Shown: positions 26,617 to 40,580, counted from the stretch's first letter. The stretch is DNA of 64,000 nucleotides from Trueperella pyogenes (GCF_900460345.1 NZ_UHHW01000002.1:1426001-1490000), one strand, 5' to 3'. Translations and numbers: made by a program. Notes: a model not told the origin generated them from the letters alone.

Positions 26617-28394
26617 GCTTGTTCCTCCTCGTGCTTGGGGCGCATATCGCGCGCGTACAAGATGTCATCATTGGAAACCCCTGAGGGAACCATCGGCCAC
26701 ACCATCGCATCCGGGGAAACAACGAACTCAACGACGACGGGGCGGTCGTTGACACTCATCGCCTACGCAATCGCATTATCTACTTCCTCCGGGTGCTCGA
26801 CGCGGATGCCGTGGCAGTCATAGGCATCAGCCATTTTGACGAAGTCGGGGATACGGCGGGTGCCGTGGCCCGTGTTGAGGTCCGTGTGTGAGAAACGCCC
26901 GTCGTAGAACAAGTTCTGCCATTGGCGCACCATGCCCAACGAGGAGTTGTTAATGAGCGCAACCTTGATGGGAATGTCATTGAGCCGACAGGTGGCAAGC
27001 TCCTGATTCGTCATCTGGAACGAGCCGTCGCCGTCGATGCACCACACTGTCTTGTCCGGGTTACCCACCTGGGCGCCCATGGCAGCCGGCACGCCAAAGC
27101 CCATCGTGCCCGCGCCACAGGAAGTGACGAGCTGGCCTGGGAAGTGCCACGGAATGTATTGCTGCGCCCACATCTGATGCTGGCCGACGCCAGTGGTGAA
27201 GATTGAATCGCCGGCAAGTGCCCCTAGCCGAGACAGGACGTATTGCGGGCTCATAAGGCCATCCTCGGGCACTTCATAGCCCACGGGATACGTTTGAGAA
27301 AGCTTGTTGAGGTATGCCCACCAGCGCGCGTAGTCCGGGCCATACTGTTCGAACGCAGCCGGAATATCGTCAATCAAGGCAGAGATCGTCTCGCGCAGAT
27401 CGCCCAGGAGTGCGACGTCGACCGCGCGGTTCTTCCCGAACTCCGCCGGATCGATATCCGCGTGAATGACTTTCGCCTCGGGGGCAAATTCGTCCAGCTT
27501 GCCGGTGACGCGGTCGTCGAATCGGGCGCCGAGAGCAATGAGGAGATCAGACTTTTGCAACGCGGCCACCGCGGGCACCGTACCGTGCATTCCAGGCATA
27601 CCCAGATGATGCGGATCAGAATCAGGGAAAGCGCCACGTGCGTTGAGTGTGGTCACCACCGGGATACCTGTGGCCTCGACGAGCTCAGCCAGCTCTCGAT
27701 GGGCGCGCGAGCGAATAGCACCGCCGCCAACGTAGAACACAGGCTTAGCAGCTTGAGCGATCATGCGTGCTGCCGCACTGACATCGCGCAAGGATGGCCT
27801 AGTTGGCGGGTTGTAACCCGGCAGATCCATCTCCGGTGGCCAGCTGAACTCACACTCGTCAATCTGCGCGGACTTCGTGACGTCCACTAGCACCGGCCCA
27901 GGCCGCCCGCTACGGGCAATATGGTAGGCCTCTGCGATGCGCGCCGGTATTTCATTGGCGTCGGTGACGAGGAAAGAATGCTTCACAAGCGGATAAGTAG
28001 CGCCGATGATGTCTGCCTCTTGGAAGGCATCCGTGCCGATCAGGCTCGCACCCACCTGGCCGGTAATAGCTACTAACGGCACAGAATCGAGGTTCGCATC
28101 TAGCAATGCAGTCACGAGGTTGGATGCTCCAGGTCCAGAGGTAGCGATGCACACGCCAACCTCGCCTGTAGAAACCGCGTATCCCTCTGCCGCGTGCCCT
28201 GCTCCCTGTTCGTGCCGAACCAGAATATGGCGAATCTTCGACTCGAAAATCGCATCGTAGAGCGGGAGCGCAGCCCCGCCTGGCAGGCCAAAGATATTCT
28301 TAACGCCCAGTTCCTCGAGCGAACGAATTACCGCCCGCGCACCCGTGATCTTCTCGCGAACCGTCGGCTCTCCTGGGGTTGGCGCCATACCCAT
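26613..28394 (-). CDS. ilvB: Acetolactate synthase catalytic subunit, interrupted by an in-frame TAG
   Basis: ThDP-dependent enzyme that condenses two pyruvates, or pyruvate and 2-oxobutyrate, the first common step to Val, Leu and Ile. Clear motifs: [13 protein letters not shown], ThDP-activating [14 protein letters not shown], and the GDG...N ThDP motif [12 protein letters not shown]. The frame is broken by TAG at 26763-26765 after 543 residues. In the same frame, 49 more codons follow ([12 protein letters not shown], then [13 protein letters not shown]) that match the normal C-terminus of actinobacterial IlvB, up to the TGA that overlaps ilvN. CAG to TAG is the simplest origin. The starts 28394 and 28388 share AAGGAGG; an upstream GTG at 28427 is less likely. 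The product is probably inactive unless the TAG is read through. Confidence 0.9.
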
Positions 28395-28432
28395 TGTTCC
28401 TCCTTGAGAATCGGTGCCGTTATTCACGCATT

Positions 28433-28457
28433 AAAAAACCCCTCGGTTTTCGAGGGG
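28433..28457 (-). terminator. ilvB attenuator (terminator hairpin in the leader)
   Basis: On the minus strand a 7-bp stem, CGAGGGG pairing with CCCCTCG across a 5-nt loop, is followed at once by six T. It lies between the leader peptide and the ilvB start, 39 nt before the ATG. The segment just before it (GGTGCGC, 28457-28463) is complementary to GCGCACC inside the leader peptide gene (28490-28496), so a competing structure can form. This is the arrangement of a translation-controlled attenuator. Confidence 0.8.
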
Positions 28458-28483
28458 CGCACCGTAGAACAGCGTAACCTGGT

Positions 28484-28522
28484 CTATCTGGTGCGCTGGA
28501 CTACTACGAGAATAATCGACAT
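28484..28522 (-). CDS. ilv operon leader peptide
   Basis: A 12-codon reading frame, MSIILVVVQRTR, with six consecutive branched-chain codons (Ile-Ile-Leu-Val-Val-Val). It lies just upstream of the attenuator of the ilvBNC operon. Ribosome stalling when Ile, Leu or Val tRNAs are uncharged would favour the alternative pairing and let transcription proceed, as is known for ilv leaders of other bacteria, including Corynebacterium. It has no Shine-Dalgarno, and a TACCAT -10 element ends 6 nt before its ATG, so the mRNA probably begins at the ATG. Confidence 0.8.
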   Translation of the reverse strand: MSIILVVVQRTR

Positions 28523-28528
28523 GCTTCG

Positions 28529-28558
28529 ATGGTAAACCGCCACGTCCCGCCTGTCCAA
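28529..28558 (-). promoter_or_regulatory. Promoter of the ilvBNC leader
   Basis: TTGGAC (28553-28558) and TACCAT (28529-28534) on the minus strand are separated by 18 bp. The -10 ends 6 nt before the leader ATG, which predicts a leaderless transcript. Confidence 0.55.
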
Positions 28559-28601
28559 ATCAGTCTCACACTCTCACAGGCGCCGTGCGTCACGACGCAG
28601 T

Positions 28602-28680
28602 GCGTCCCTAACCTCTGCGAATACCGACTCTCCTGCGGTTCGACCCCACATATGGGGAAAAGTGCAGAGGTTAGGGACGC
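28602..28680. repeat. 17-bp inverted repeat with long spacer
   Basis: GCGTCCCTAACCTCTGC at 28602-28618 is repeated exactly in inverse orientation at 28664-28680, with 45 bp between. It lies 20 bp after the stop of the AAE transporter gene and upstream of the ilv promoter. It may be a terminator lacking a U-run, a regulator site or a small repeated element; I cannot decide. Confidence 0.6.
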
Positions 28681-28699
28681 TACTGTGCCCTATCTACCC

Positions 28700-30304
28700 T
28701 TACGGCAAGGATCCTAGAACCGTTGCCACGAGGATCTTGCCAATCATCGCTGCCGGATACACCAGGGCATAACCAAGCGCCACGCGTGGATCAGCGCCGG
28801 TGCGTGTATTGGCAAAGGCGAGCACCGCAGGCTGGGTCTGCGCACCAGCAAGCATGCCCGAGAGCTGGGTCCCACCGATCTTGAAGATGGCACGCATCGT
28901 CATGTACAAGCCGAGAGCCAACAGGCTAGTGATCACGACGCCGAGCAACAAGATTTGGATCCAGGCGCCCGAAGAGAACGCCACGAGAATCTGGCTACCT
29001 GCATTCGTACCCGCCTGCGCCAGGAAGAGGAGCAGGCCGATCTCCGCGAGCACCGCGCATGTCGTATTCGGAAGAGCAGTGATCTGCTTGCCCACACGAC
29101 CCACGCGCCCCAAGATAAGGCCCACAATGAGAGCGCCTGCGGCGGCGCCCATGGCGAAAGTCGATCCACCCGGCAGCGGAATACGAATCGCACCGATCGC
29201 CATACCGAGCGCAATACCGAGGCCAAGAATAACCGGATTGATGTCGGTCAGTCCCTTCGACGAATCGCCGAAATACTTGGAGATGGCCTTCATGTTCGAC
29301 GTCGGGCCAATCACGCGCACGCGATCACCCATTTCCAGCATAAAGCCGGGGATAGCGAGCATGTCCGCGTCACCGCGCCGCACACGCGAGGCCGTCGCGC
29401 CGAACTTGGCCGAAAGCTCCTCATCTATGTCAGCGATCGTCATGCCCGCAATCTTCGGATTCGACACCGTGATGCGCCGGAAATCGAGGTAGCGGCGGTC
29501 AGCACGCAAGGAGTGTGAGGATCGGTGACCGACCAGCTCCTCCAGCTGCTCCAACTCGGCCACGGAGCCGACGACCGTGAGGAGATCCCCCTTTTCCAGG
29601 ACGTCGTTGCGGGTCGGGATCCAAATGGGGCCTGTCTCACCGCGGCGCATGCGCGAGACTTCCACCGGCTTCTTCAGCAGGCCGATGAGCTCGCCGAGCC
29701 GAGGGCTGTCATCCCGGTCAACGCGCAGATTCATGTGAGTCACAGGCTCAGGCTTGTCCGTATCCTCGCTGGCCTTACGCAAGGCTGCAGCCGCGGCAAT
29801 CATCATGCCAATGACGCCGAAGAGGTAAGTGATCGAGTAGCCCACTGTGGCCGTCGCTGGATCGCCAGCCGCTTCACCGGCAGCTGCCAACGCCGGGGTA
29901 TTCGTCACGGCACCCGCAAAAGCGCCCGCAATCAGGGCAATATCCATACCGAATACGTACTTGCCCACAGCATAGCCAACGCCCGCGACGAGGAGATAGA
30001 GCAGCATCAGCGTGCCCATCGGCCCTACTGCCTTCTTCACATTCTCAAAGAATGACGGGCCAGAGTTGTTGCCAATCGCGAACGCGAACAGTGCCAGCCC
30101 CATGTGGCCAATCTCGTGGGGAACAATCACGTTGATCCCCACCGACGTGCCCCACGCCGAGACCCCGATCGCCACAAACAGCACCGCAGCCGCGCCAAGC
30201 GAAACGCCCTTGACCTTGATATGCCCAAAAAGCATGCCGAGGCCCACGAGGAAGAACGCTAGTAAAACAGTCTGCGATGAGAGAAACTCAAAAACGGCAG
30301 TCAT
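28700..30304 (-). CDS. AAE-family transporter (aspartate:alanine exchanger type) with two TrkA-C domains
   Basis: 534 residues in two halves of about five or six membrane helices each, with a central cytoplasmic region (about residues 190-350) carrying two RCK_C/TrkA-C domains. This is the plan of the AAE family (AspT, E. coli YidE/YbjL). The conserved glycine-rich ends GAFAGAVTNTPAL and GMLAGAQTQPAVLAFAN occur once per half. It may exchange amino or dicarboxylic acids; with aspA 4 kb away, an aspartate-related substrate is possible but unproven. GGATGG precedes the ATG. Confidence 0.85.
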   Translation of the reverse strand: MTAVFEFLSSQTVLLAFFLVGLGMLFGHIKVKGVSLGAAAVLFVAIGVSAWGTSVGINVIVPHEIGHMGLALFAFAIGNNSGPSFFENVKKAVGPMGTLMLLYLLVAGVGYAVGKYVFGMDIALIAGAFAGAVTNTPALAAAGEAAGDPATATVGYSITYLFGVIGMMIAAAAALRKASEDTDKPEPVTHMNLRVDRDDSPRLGELIGLLKKPVEVSRMRRGETGPIWIPTRNDVLEKGDLLTVVGSVAELEQLEELVGHRSSHSLRADRRYLDFRRITVSNPKIAGMTIADIDEELSAKFGATASRVRRGDADMLAIPGFMLEMGDRVRVIGPTSNMKAISKYFGDSSKGLTDINPVILGLGIALGMAIGAIRIPLPGGSTFAMGAAAGALIVGLILGRVGRVGKQITALPNTTCAVLAEIGLLLFLAQAGTNAGSQILVAFSSGAWIQILLLGVVITSLLALGLYMTMRAIFKIGGTQLSGMLAGAQTQPAVLAFANTRTGADPRVALGYALVYPAAMIGKILVATVLGSLP

Positions 30305-30409
30305 TATCCATCCTTATTACGGTTAAGCCGCCTACCATTATTCCCGCCCCCGATGCTCATACCACGGCACTAGAGTCCCAGGAGGAGGCTTCGTCAGCGC
30401 CAACGCGCC

Positions 30410-32236
30410 CTAAATCTGGCGTACAGCCCCAGACGACGCCGATGTCGCCATCGCCGCATACATCTCCAGCGCCTTAGACACCCGCCTGGCCCGGTTCGGT
30501 TTCCACGGCACCTCGCCTTTTGCTGCCCGACGTCGCACCAGCTCCTCGTCTGGCACGTCCAGCTTAAGCAGGCGGGTAGGCACGTCAATCACGATGCGGT
30601 CATCATCTTCAATCAACCCAATCGTTCCACCCGAGGCTGCTTCCGGCGAAATGTGTCCGATTGATAGTCCCGACGTGCCCCCGGAAAAACGCCCGTCGGT
30701 GATCAGCGCACAGACCTTCCCCAGACCGAGCCCCTTAAGGTAGGAGGTCGGATACAGCATCTCCTGCATCCCAGGCCCGCCTTTTGGCCCTTCATACCGG
30801 ATCACGACGACGTCTCCCGGATTGACCTTCTTGGCCAAGATCAGATCAATCGCATCCTCTTGCGACTCAACCACGCGGGCTGTCCCCTCAAAGTGGAAGA
30901 GCGATTCGTCAATCCCGGCGGTCTTAATCACGGCACCATCCTCGGCAAGGTTCCCGTACAAGACGCACAGGCCGCCATCGGCGGTGTATGCGTGCGCGAG
31001 GTCACGGATGCAGCCGGAGACGGCGTCGCTGTCAATAGACTCGTAGCGCCTATCTTGGGAGAAAGCCGCGGTCGTGCGGACATTGCCCGGCGCCACCGTG
31101 TATAGATCCTGGGCCGCTGCGGAGGCAGATCCGCCGCGCACATCCCACTCCCCCAGCCACTGATCGAGAGAGTCGGAATGGACTGCGTGTACATCGCGCT
31201 CGAGGAGTCCGCCGCGGTCGAGCTCGCCCAGAATTGCCGGGATGCCGCCAGCACGATGGAAGTCTTCCATGTGGAACTGCGTAGAGTTCGGAGCTACCTT
31301 CGATAGGCAGGGCGTGCGGCGCGAAAGGGCATCGATATCCGCAAGCGAAAAGTCGACCTCGCCCTCGCGGGCGGCAGCCAAAATGTGCAAGACCGTGTTC
31401 GTAGAGCCGCCCATCGCGATATCCATCGTCATGGCATTGCGGAAAGCGGCCGGCGTGGCGATGTTGCGCGGGAGGACGCGCTCGTCGCCGTCGTCGTAAT
31501 AGCGCTTGCACAGCTCGACGATGAGCTCTCCGGCGCGCTCGAAGAGATCCTTGCGCCGCGCAGCTGTGGCGAGCGTGGAGCCGTTACCGGGCAACGATAA
31601 GCCAAGTGCTTCGGTCAAGCAGTTCATCGAGTTCGCGGTAAACATCCCTGAACAGGATCCACACGTCGGGCATGCGTTTTCTTCGATCGCGAGGAGCTGT
31701 GCGTCAGTGACCGATTCGTTGACCGCCTGTGCCATCGCATCCACAAGGTCGATATTGTGTTCGACCACGCCCTCGACCGCCTTGCCGGACTCCATCGGGC
31801 CGCCCGAGACGAAAACAACCGGAATGTTCAGCCGCATCGCTGCCATCAACATTCCTGGAGTAACCTTGTCGCAATTCGAGATACATACCAGTGCATCGGC
31901 GCAGTGCGCATTGACCATGTACTCGACTGAATCGGCAATGAGCTCACGGCTGGGCAGCGAATACAGCATACCCTCATGCCCCATCGCGATGCCGTCGTCT
32001 ACCGCTATCGTGTTAAATTCCTTGCCAACGCCGCCGGCACGCCCAATCGCGTCAATGACCAGCTGGCCCATGCCCTGCAAATGCACGTGACCGGGCACAA
32101 ACTGCGTAAAAGAATTCGCTACCGCAATGATCGGTTTACCGAAATCCTCTTGCCGCATGCCAGTCGCCCGCCAGAGGGCACGCGCGCCGGCCATGTTGCG
32201 CCCCTGGGTCGACGTCGCTGAACGAAGCTGCGCCAC
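30410..32236 (-). CDS. ilvD: Dihydroxy-acid dehydratase
   Basis: Iron-sulfur enzyme that dehydrates dihydroxy-isovalerate/methylvalerate, step 3 of the Val/Ile pathway. 608 residues. Cluster-binding segments are visible: [11 protein letters not shown] near residue 120 and [16 protein letters not shown] near residue 190; the C-terminal [13 protein letters not shown] is also present. The start is GTG with GGGAGG upstream. It is not within ilvBNC; the methyltransferase gene ends 29 bp upstream, so the two are probably cotranscribed. Confidence 0.96.
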   Translation of the reverse strand: MAQLRSATSTQGRNMAGARALWRATGMRQEDFGKPIIAVANSFTQFVPGHVHLQGMGQLVIDAIGRAGGVGKEFNTIAVDDGIAMGHEGMLYSLPSRELIADSVEYMVNAHCADALVCISNCDKVTPGMLMAAMRLNIPVVFVSGGPMESGKAVEGVVEHNIDLVDAMAQAVNESVTDAQLLAIEENACPTCGSCSGMFTANSMNCLTEALGLSLPGNGSTLATAARRKDLFERAGELIVELCKRYYDDGDERVLPRNIATPAAFRNAMTMDIAMGGSTNTVLHILAAAREGEVDFSLADIDALSRRTPCLSKVAPNSTQFHMEDFHRAGGIPAILGELDRGGLLERDVHAVHSDSLDQWLGEWDVRGGSASAAAQDLYTVAPGNVRTTAAFSQDRRYESIDSDAVSGCIRDLAHAYTADGGLCVLYGNLAEDGAVIKTAGIDESLFHFEGTARVVESQEDAIDLILAKKVNPGDVVVIRYEGPKGGPGMQEMLYPTSYLKGLGLGKVCALITDGRFSGGTSGLSIGHISPEAASGGTIGLIEDDDRIVIDVPTRLLKLDVPDEELVRRRAAKGEVPWKPNRARRVSKALEMYAAMATSASSGAVRQI

Positions 32237-32265
32237 GCTAACCTCCCTACCTCTCTACCCCCATG

Positions 32266-33054
32266 CTAGTGGTCTTTCCGCCCGAGCCGGGATGTTGTCC
32301 ACAGCTGAAGCTGATAGGGCAGCCCAACGACGCCGTCCTCGAGCCATCCCAAATGCTCATACATATACCAGTTCAGGTTTGCCCGCATGCGCGCGCGCCC
32401 GGCGTCGTCGGCACGAATCCACGACGAACGCGTAGTGCCAAGCTCGGCAATCTGGGCCGGAGTAAGGCGGTCGATCCAGGTCACACTGGCGAACTCTATC
32501 TCGCTAAAGGGGCGCTCCATGTGCCCATGGTGGCCGGGGACGCGCAGGTCTGGCGCGCGGTCGGCGCGGTGGACGTCGCCGGAGCGCATGATCCGGCTGA
32601 GTCGGTGCACCCACGGCTGGCGCACGTCCAACTGATTAAACAAGATCGCGACGACGCCGCCCGGCCGCAGCACACGTGCAGCCTCAATCGCAGTACGGCG
32701 TTCGTCGAGCCAGTGCCAACACTGGCCAAAGGTGAGAATGTCGACGGAGGCGTCGGCAAACGGAAGTCGCTCAGCAGAGGCATCGATGAGACGCTCAGTC
32801 GGAAAATCGGGTAGCGAGATACGAAATCCATCACGCATATCAGCTGAGGGTTCGACCGCCCAGACCTCGCGAGCCAGGCTCGCAAGCGTTGCGGTGAGCT
32901 TGCCAGTTCCTGCACCAACATCCACGACGACGTGGTGCGGTTCAACACCGACAGAGGCCAAAGCTTTAGCGGGGTAGCCAGGGCGGACATCCAGGTAAGC
33001 CGGGACAACATCGCCGACTTGGCAATACGGGTTTTGCGCGATTGAGTGAACCAT
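32266..33054 (-). CDS. Class I SAM-dependent methyltransferase
   Basis: 262 residues with the SAM-binding motif VVDVGAGTGKLTATLA near residue 45, the acidic ribose-binding end of the next strand (VWAVEPSADM), and motif IV FGQCWHWLD near 110. This is the Methyltransf_11 group, related to UbiE/trans-aconitate-type enzymes. The substrate cannot be told. ATG 33054 is chosen; no strong ribosome binding site is present, and TTG 33063 is possible. It ends 29 bp before ilvD and starts about 55 bp from the rRNA repeat. Confidence 0.8.
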   Translation of the reverse strand: MVHSIAQNPYCQVGDVVPAYLDVRPGYPAKALASVGVEPHHVVVDVGAGTGKLTATLASLAREVWAVEPSADMRDGFRISLPDFPTERLIDASAERLPFADASVDILTFGQCWHWLDERRTAIEAARVLRPGGVVAILFNQLDVRQPWVHRLSRIMRSGDVHRADRAPDLRVPGHHGHMERPFSEIEFASVTWIDRLTPAQIAELGTTRSSWIRADDAGRARMRANLNWYMYEHLGWLEDGVVGLPYQLQLWTTSRLGRKDH

Positions 33055-33128
33055 GGTTATCAAGGGCTCGTTGAAAGTGAAAGTAGGCTAGGTGCCAGCA
33101 CGCCTCTGTTGTTTTGTGTGGGTGTGGT

Positions 33129-33158
33129 TTGAGCCCTGACCTTGTGGTCAGGGCTCAA
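33129..33158 (-). terminator. rRNA operon terminator, copy 1
   Basis: 13-bp stem TTGAGCCCTGACC and complement with a TTGT loop, 11 bp after the 3' end of 5S rRNA. No long U-run follows. Confidence 0.75.
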
Positions 33159-33168
33159 GTGGTTTGGG

Positions 33169-33286
33169 TGACGGCGGTGTCCTACTCTCCCACACCCTCG
33201 CGGGTGCAGTACCATCGGCGCTGGTGGGCTTAGCTTCCGGGTTCGGGATGGGACCGGGCGTTTCCCCACCGCTATTGCCACCGTCA
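33169..33286 (-). rRNA. rrf: 5S ribosomal RNA, copy 1
   Basis: Minus-strand sequence begins TTGACGGTGGCAATAGCGG and ends ACACCGCCGTCA, with the universal CCCATCCCGAACCCGGAAG segment inside. Ends pair with each other, as expected for helix I. Ends are judged by eye to within a few bases. Confidence 0.93.
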
Positions 33287-33340
33287 ACAATGTCAGGGCT
33301 ATACGCTATGTGTTTGACTGTCTGGGTGTGGTGGTCCAGG

Positions 33341-33360
33341 ATTGTATAGTAGATGCGAGC
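33341..33360 (-). other. Pre-23S processing stem, 3' arm (copy 1)
   Basis: This 20-nt segment between 23S and 5S is complementary, with one G-U pair, to 36517-36536 in the 16S-23S spacer. Folding would bracket the 23S RNA in the way RNase III stems do. The same pair is present in copy 2 (41137-41156 and 44312-44331). Confidence 0.75.
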
Positions 33361-33422
33361 AGTTACTTCCCCTGCCCCCCCCTTTTTTTCCACCCAAGGG
33401 GGTAGAAAGAATGAGAGGGGTG

Positions 33423-36503
<3,081 letters not shown>

Positions 36504-36706
36504 AAAACCAAAAGATGCTCGCATCCACTATACAATTCTCAACCACCACACCAACACCACACACAAACCCACCACACAAGCAGGCCCACGCGCAGGCAGC
36601 CAAGGCGTTACCCCACACCCCAACAGCATGCCAACTCCAATGTTGCCAACCACTAAAAACCCCCACAACACTCATAACCACCACGATCACAAGCAAAACA
36701 GGAGCT

Positions 36707-38239
<1,533 letters not shown>

Positions 38240-38422
38240 AAAACCAAAACCAACCCCCACAAAAACAAGGGCCAGCCCCAATTCCAAATGAAAAGCAAGA
38301 CAAACAAGCTCAACAAAAAACCAAAAAACTGGCAAAAAACATCATGACCAACAAAAAGCCAGCCACAACAAACAACCAACCCAACCACAAAAGCCAGGCC
38401 AGCCAAAAAACACAACAAAAAA

Positions 38423-38453
38423 GCTGACACACTATTGAGATATCAAACAACAC
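38423..38453 (-). promoter_or_regulatory. rRNA leader element (antitermination/processing-like), copy 1
   Basis: Minus-strand TTGTTTGATATCTCAATAGTG about 190 nt before 16S resembles the conserved actinobacterial rrn leader motif and the spacer motif TTGAGAATTGTATAGTG before 23S. It is repeated at 46218-46248. Exact function is inferred. Confidence 0.5.
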
Positions 38454-38619
38454 ACCCACACAAGAAACCAGCCACACACACGCAACCAGCCCCTCAGGAG
38501 CAACCTCTCCAACCTACAGCACCCAACCACCAAAGTCAAAACCCGGCAACCAAACACCACAAACCAGAAAGACCAACACCAACCAGAACATCAAACCAAC
38601 ACCCCGGCGGCAAGAAAAA

Positions 38620-38649
38620 AATCTACACACCCACCACCCACACCGTCAA
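38620..38649 (-). promoter_or_regulatory. rRNA operon promoter, copy 1
   Basis: TTGACG (38644-38649) and TAGATT (38620-38625) on the minus strand with 18 bp between, about 380 nt before 16S, in a leader that is strikingly G/T-rich on its own strand. It lies inside the repeat, so both operons have the same promoter. The leader 38240-38760 has no protein-coding sequence I would accept. Confidence 0.6.
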
Positions 38650-38861
38650 ACCACAACACCGTGCCACACCCCACACACCCCAAAACCCCACCACACCAAC
38701 CAAAAACCCACCCGTAACACACAACACAGGAGCTGAGTTAGCGCTTTTACGACTTTTCGATTAGTGCCCATTCGGCGTCGGGAAACGCGGTTTAGCGGCA
38801 CACTTGGTGCGCAACGAGACCCAGATGCTGCGTCAGCTTTGACAGCTCGATACCTCCCGGA

Positions 38862-38897
38862 TAGATTCTTAATACCCCTGGGGGTATTAAGAATCTA
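38862..38897. promoter_or_regulatory. Perfect palindrome, CsoR/CstR-like operator
   Basis: 17-bp arms TAGATTCTTAATACCCC and GGGGTATTAAGAATCTA around a 2-bp centre, 17 bp before the GTG of the SLAC1-family gene. The core ATACCCC-TG-GGGGTAT matches the G-tract palindromes bound by the DUF156 family (CsoR, RcnR, CstR). No regulator of that family is in the window. A transcription terminator is less likely, as there is no U-run. Confidence 0.6.
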
Positions 38898-38914
38898 TCG
38901 ATTGAAGGTGAAAT

Positions 38915-39880
38915 GTGAACGAGATCTCCCCCTCCCTGCGCTTCTTTCCGGTACCGCTCTTTGCGTCCGTCATGGGCGTGGGCGGTCTTGCACTCGCGTT
39001 GAGACGAGCAGCAGCGTTGTGGGGATTACCCCTATGGTTATCGCATACGGTTCTTTCGATCGCGATTTTCCTATTCTTGATCATTACCGCCGGCTACATC
39101 GCCAAACTGATCCGCTATCCGGGTGCCGCTCGCGCCGATCTCACACACCCGATCAAGATGGCCTTCGTGCCCACGATCACGATCTCAATTCTTATCCTTG
39201 CCACCGGCCTCGCACCCCTAGCGCCCGGTTTCGCCAACGTGTTGTGGTGGATCGGCGCCCTCGGCCATCTCGCACTCACCGCGTACGTTGTGAGCTCTTG
39301 GTATATTCGCCCAGACATCACACGCGACACGATAACGCCTGCCTGGCTCATACCCATTGTCGGAAACGTCGTCACTCCACTAGCTGTGCCTCGAATCGGC
39401 AATTTGGAGCTCGCGTGGCTGTCTTTCGGCGTCGGCGCCACGTTCTGGCTGGCCCTATGGCCGATGCTTCTGAACCGCACCCTGGTCCACGACAATCCTA
39501 TCCCCGCCAAACTCACGCCCACAGTCGCCATCTTCATTGCGCCACCGTCCATCATCGGGGTGAGTTGGCAGTCTTTGACGGGTTCCCTCAACAATCCCGT
39601 CGGATACATCCTGTACGGCATTGGGGTCTTCCTCGGTATTCTCCTGCTTCTCCAAGGACCACGACTCTATAGGCGCCCCTTCGCCCTACCAATATTGGCA
39701 TACACATTCCCACTTGCCGCGCTAGCGACGCTGACCATATCCATGGCCACAGAAACGGGCAGCGTTTTCCATCAGACAGTCGCCCTCCTAACGCTTATGC
39801 TCAGCGTGATAGTCATCTGCGGCGTCGTCGGGCGGGTCACCTACGCAGCCTGGCGCAAGAAAATCTTCCTGGGTGACTAA
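38915..39880 (+). CDS. SLAC1/TehA-family anion or dicarboxylate channel
   Basis: 321 residues with ten hydrophobic helices in five hairpins, the layout of the TehA/SLAC1/Mae1/Ssu1 family (tellurite resistance, malate and sulfite transport). N-terminal RFFPVPLFASVMGVGGLAL is the typical first helix, and GNVVTPLAV the central one. The start is GTG after GAAGGTGA. It is alone between the two rRNA operons, on the opposite strand to them. The CsoR/CstR-like palindrome upstream suggests induction by a metal or reactive sulfur species; sulfite export is one possible role. Confidence 0.82.
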   Translation: MNEISPSLRFFPVPLFASVMGVGGLALALRRAAALWGLPLWLSHTVLSIAIFLFLIITAGYIAKLIRYPGAARADLTHPIKMAFVPTITISILILATGLAPLAPGFANVLWWIGALGHLALTAYVVSSWYIRPDITRDTITPAWLIPIVGNVVTPLAVPRIGNLELAWLSFGVGATFWLALWPMLLNRTLVHDNPIPAKLTPTVAIFIAPPSIIGVSWQSLTGSLNNPVGYILYGIGVFLGILLLLQGPRLYRRPFALPILAYTFPLAALATLTISMATETGSVFHQTVALLTLMLSVIVICGVVGRVTYAAWRKKIFLGD

Positions 39881-40280
39881 ACCACTCACGACGCCGAACA
39901 AGCAGCTAGCTGCTAGTTCGCAGGCTTTCGGCACACTTCACTCAAAGACTGAAATGTGTCGCACAGAAGCAATTGAAGAAGTCAGATTCACCTGGCAACG
40001 ACGGCGTCCGAGCCGAGTACAGGCAGAGCAGGCCTATGCTCCCCATTCCAGTGTGTCCGTAAGCTGCATTCGTATAGTGCGGATGCCGATAAAACCCACA
40101 AGTCATCGGAGTGATGTTTGAGAGCAGTTGCTTGAGCCGCATTTGTAGCCAAGGTGCGCGAACTCGGGATCTTTTAGGGATCGCAGCCTAGAGCCAGTCT
40201 TGCTCGGCGTTGTCTTGGATCTGCATACGAGGATCTCTTAACGCGCGTGCCATCTGCGCTCCGCCTACCGACGTCAAGCC

Positions 40281-40344
40281 CGGCCTGCCGAAACCGCATT
40301 AAGCTGCTCCGCGCTGCACTAGTCTGCCGCATATTACTACAGCG
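40281..40344. repeat. Degenerate repeat with inverted arms, copy A
   Basis: GGCCTGCCGA, then TAAGCTGC, then CGCTGCACTAGTCTGC (40312-40327) and GCATATTACTACAGCG (40329-40344), imperfect inverted arms. The same order occurs, with perfect arms, at 40682-40742. Confidence 0.5.
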
Positions 40345-40488
40345 ACCCTGTGTGCCAGCCTTGTTGTGAGTCAACATAAGCTCACTGTTGTTGGGCGCGA
40401 GGACCTCGGGGCTCGTGAGCTGCGGGGTTGAGGTAGGCTCAGGGGTAGGCATTGTTTAACCCGTAGCCCGGTGCTCGCTTTCCGCATT

Positions 40489-40580
40489 CCGACAGTTCTT
40501 TTGAGAATTTGGCCTACCTGGCAAGAGCTTGTCGACAGTTCTTTTGAAAATACCGGCCACCGATTCATATACGGGCCTGG
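40489..40580. repeat. Dispersed degenerate repeat, copy 2
   Basis: GACAGTTCTTTTGAGAAT at 40491-40508 and GACAGTTCTTTTGAAAAT at 40534-40551, followed by ACCGGCCACCGAT and GGGCCTGG. Order and spacing match copy 1 at 20578-20660. Confidence 0.5.

Noticed and set aside
38764..39672. 302-codon frame overlapping the SLAC1-family gene
   Set aside because: Different frame of the same DNA, rich in Arg/His/Ser/Pro, without hydrophobic helices; the SLAC1 frame is clearly the real one.
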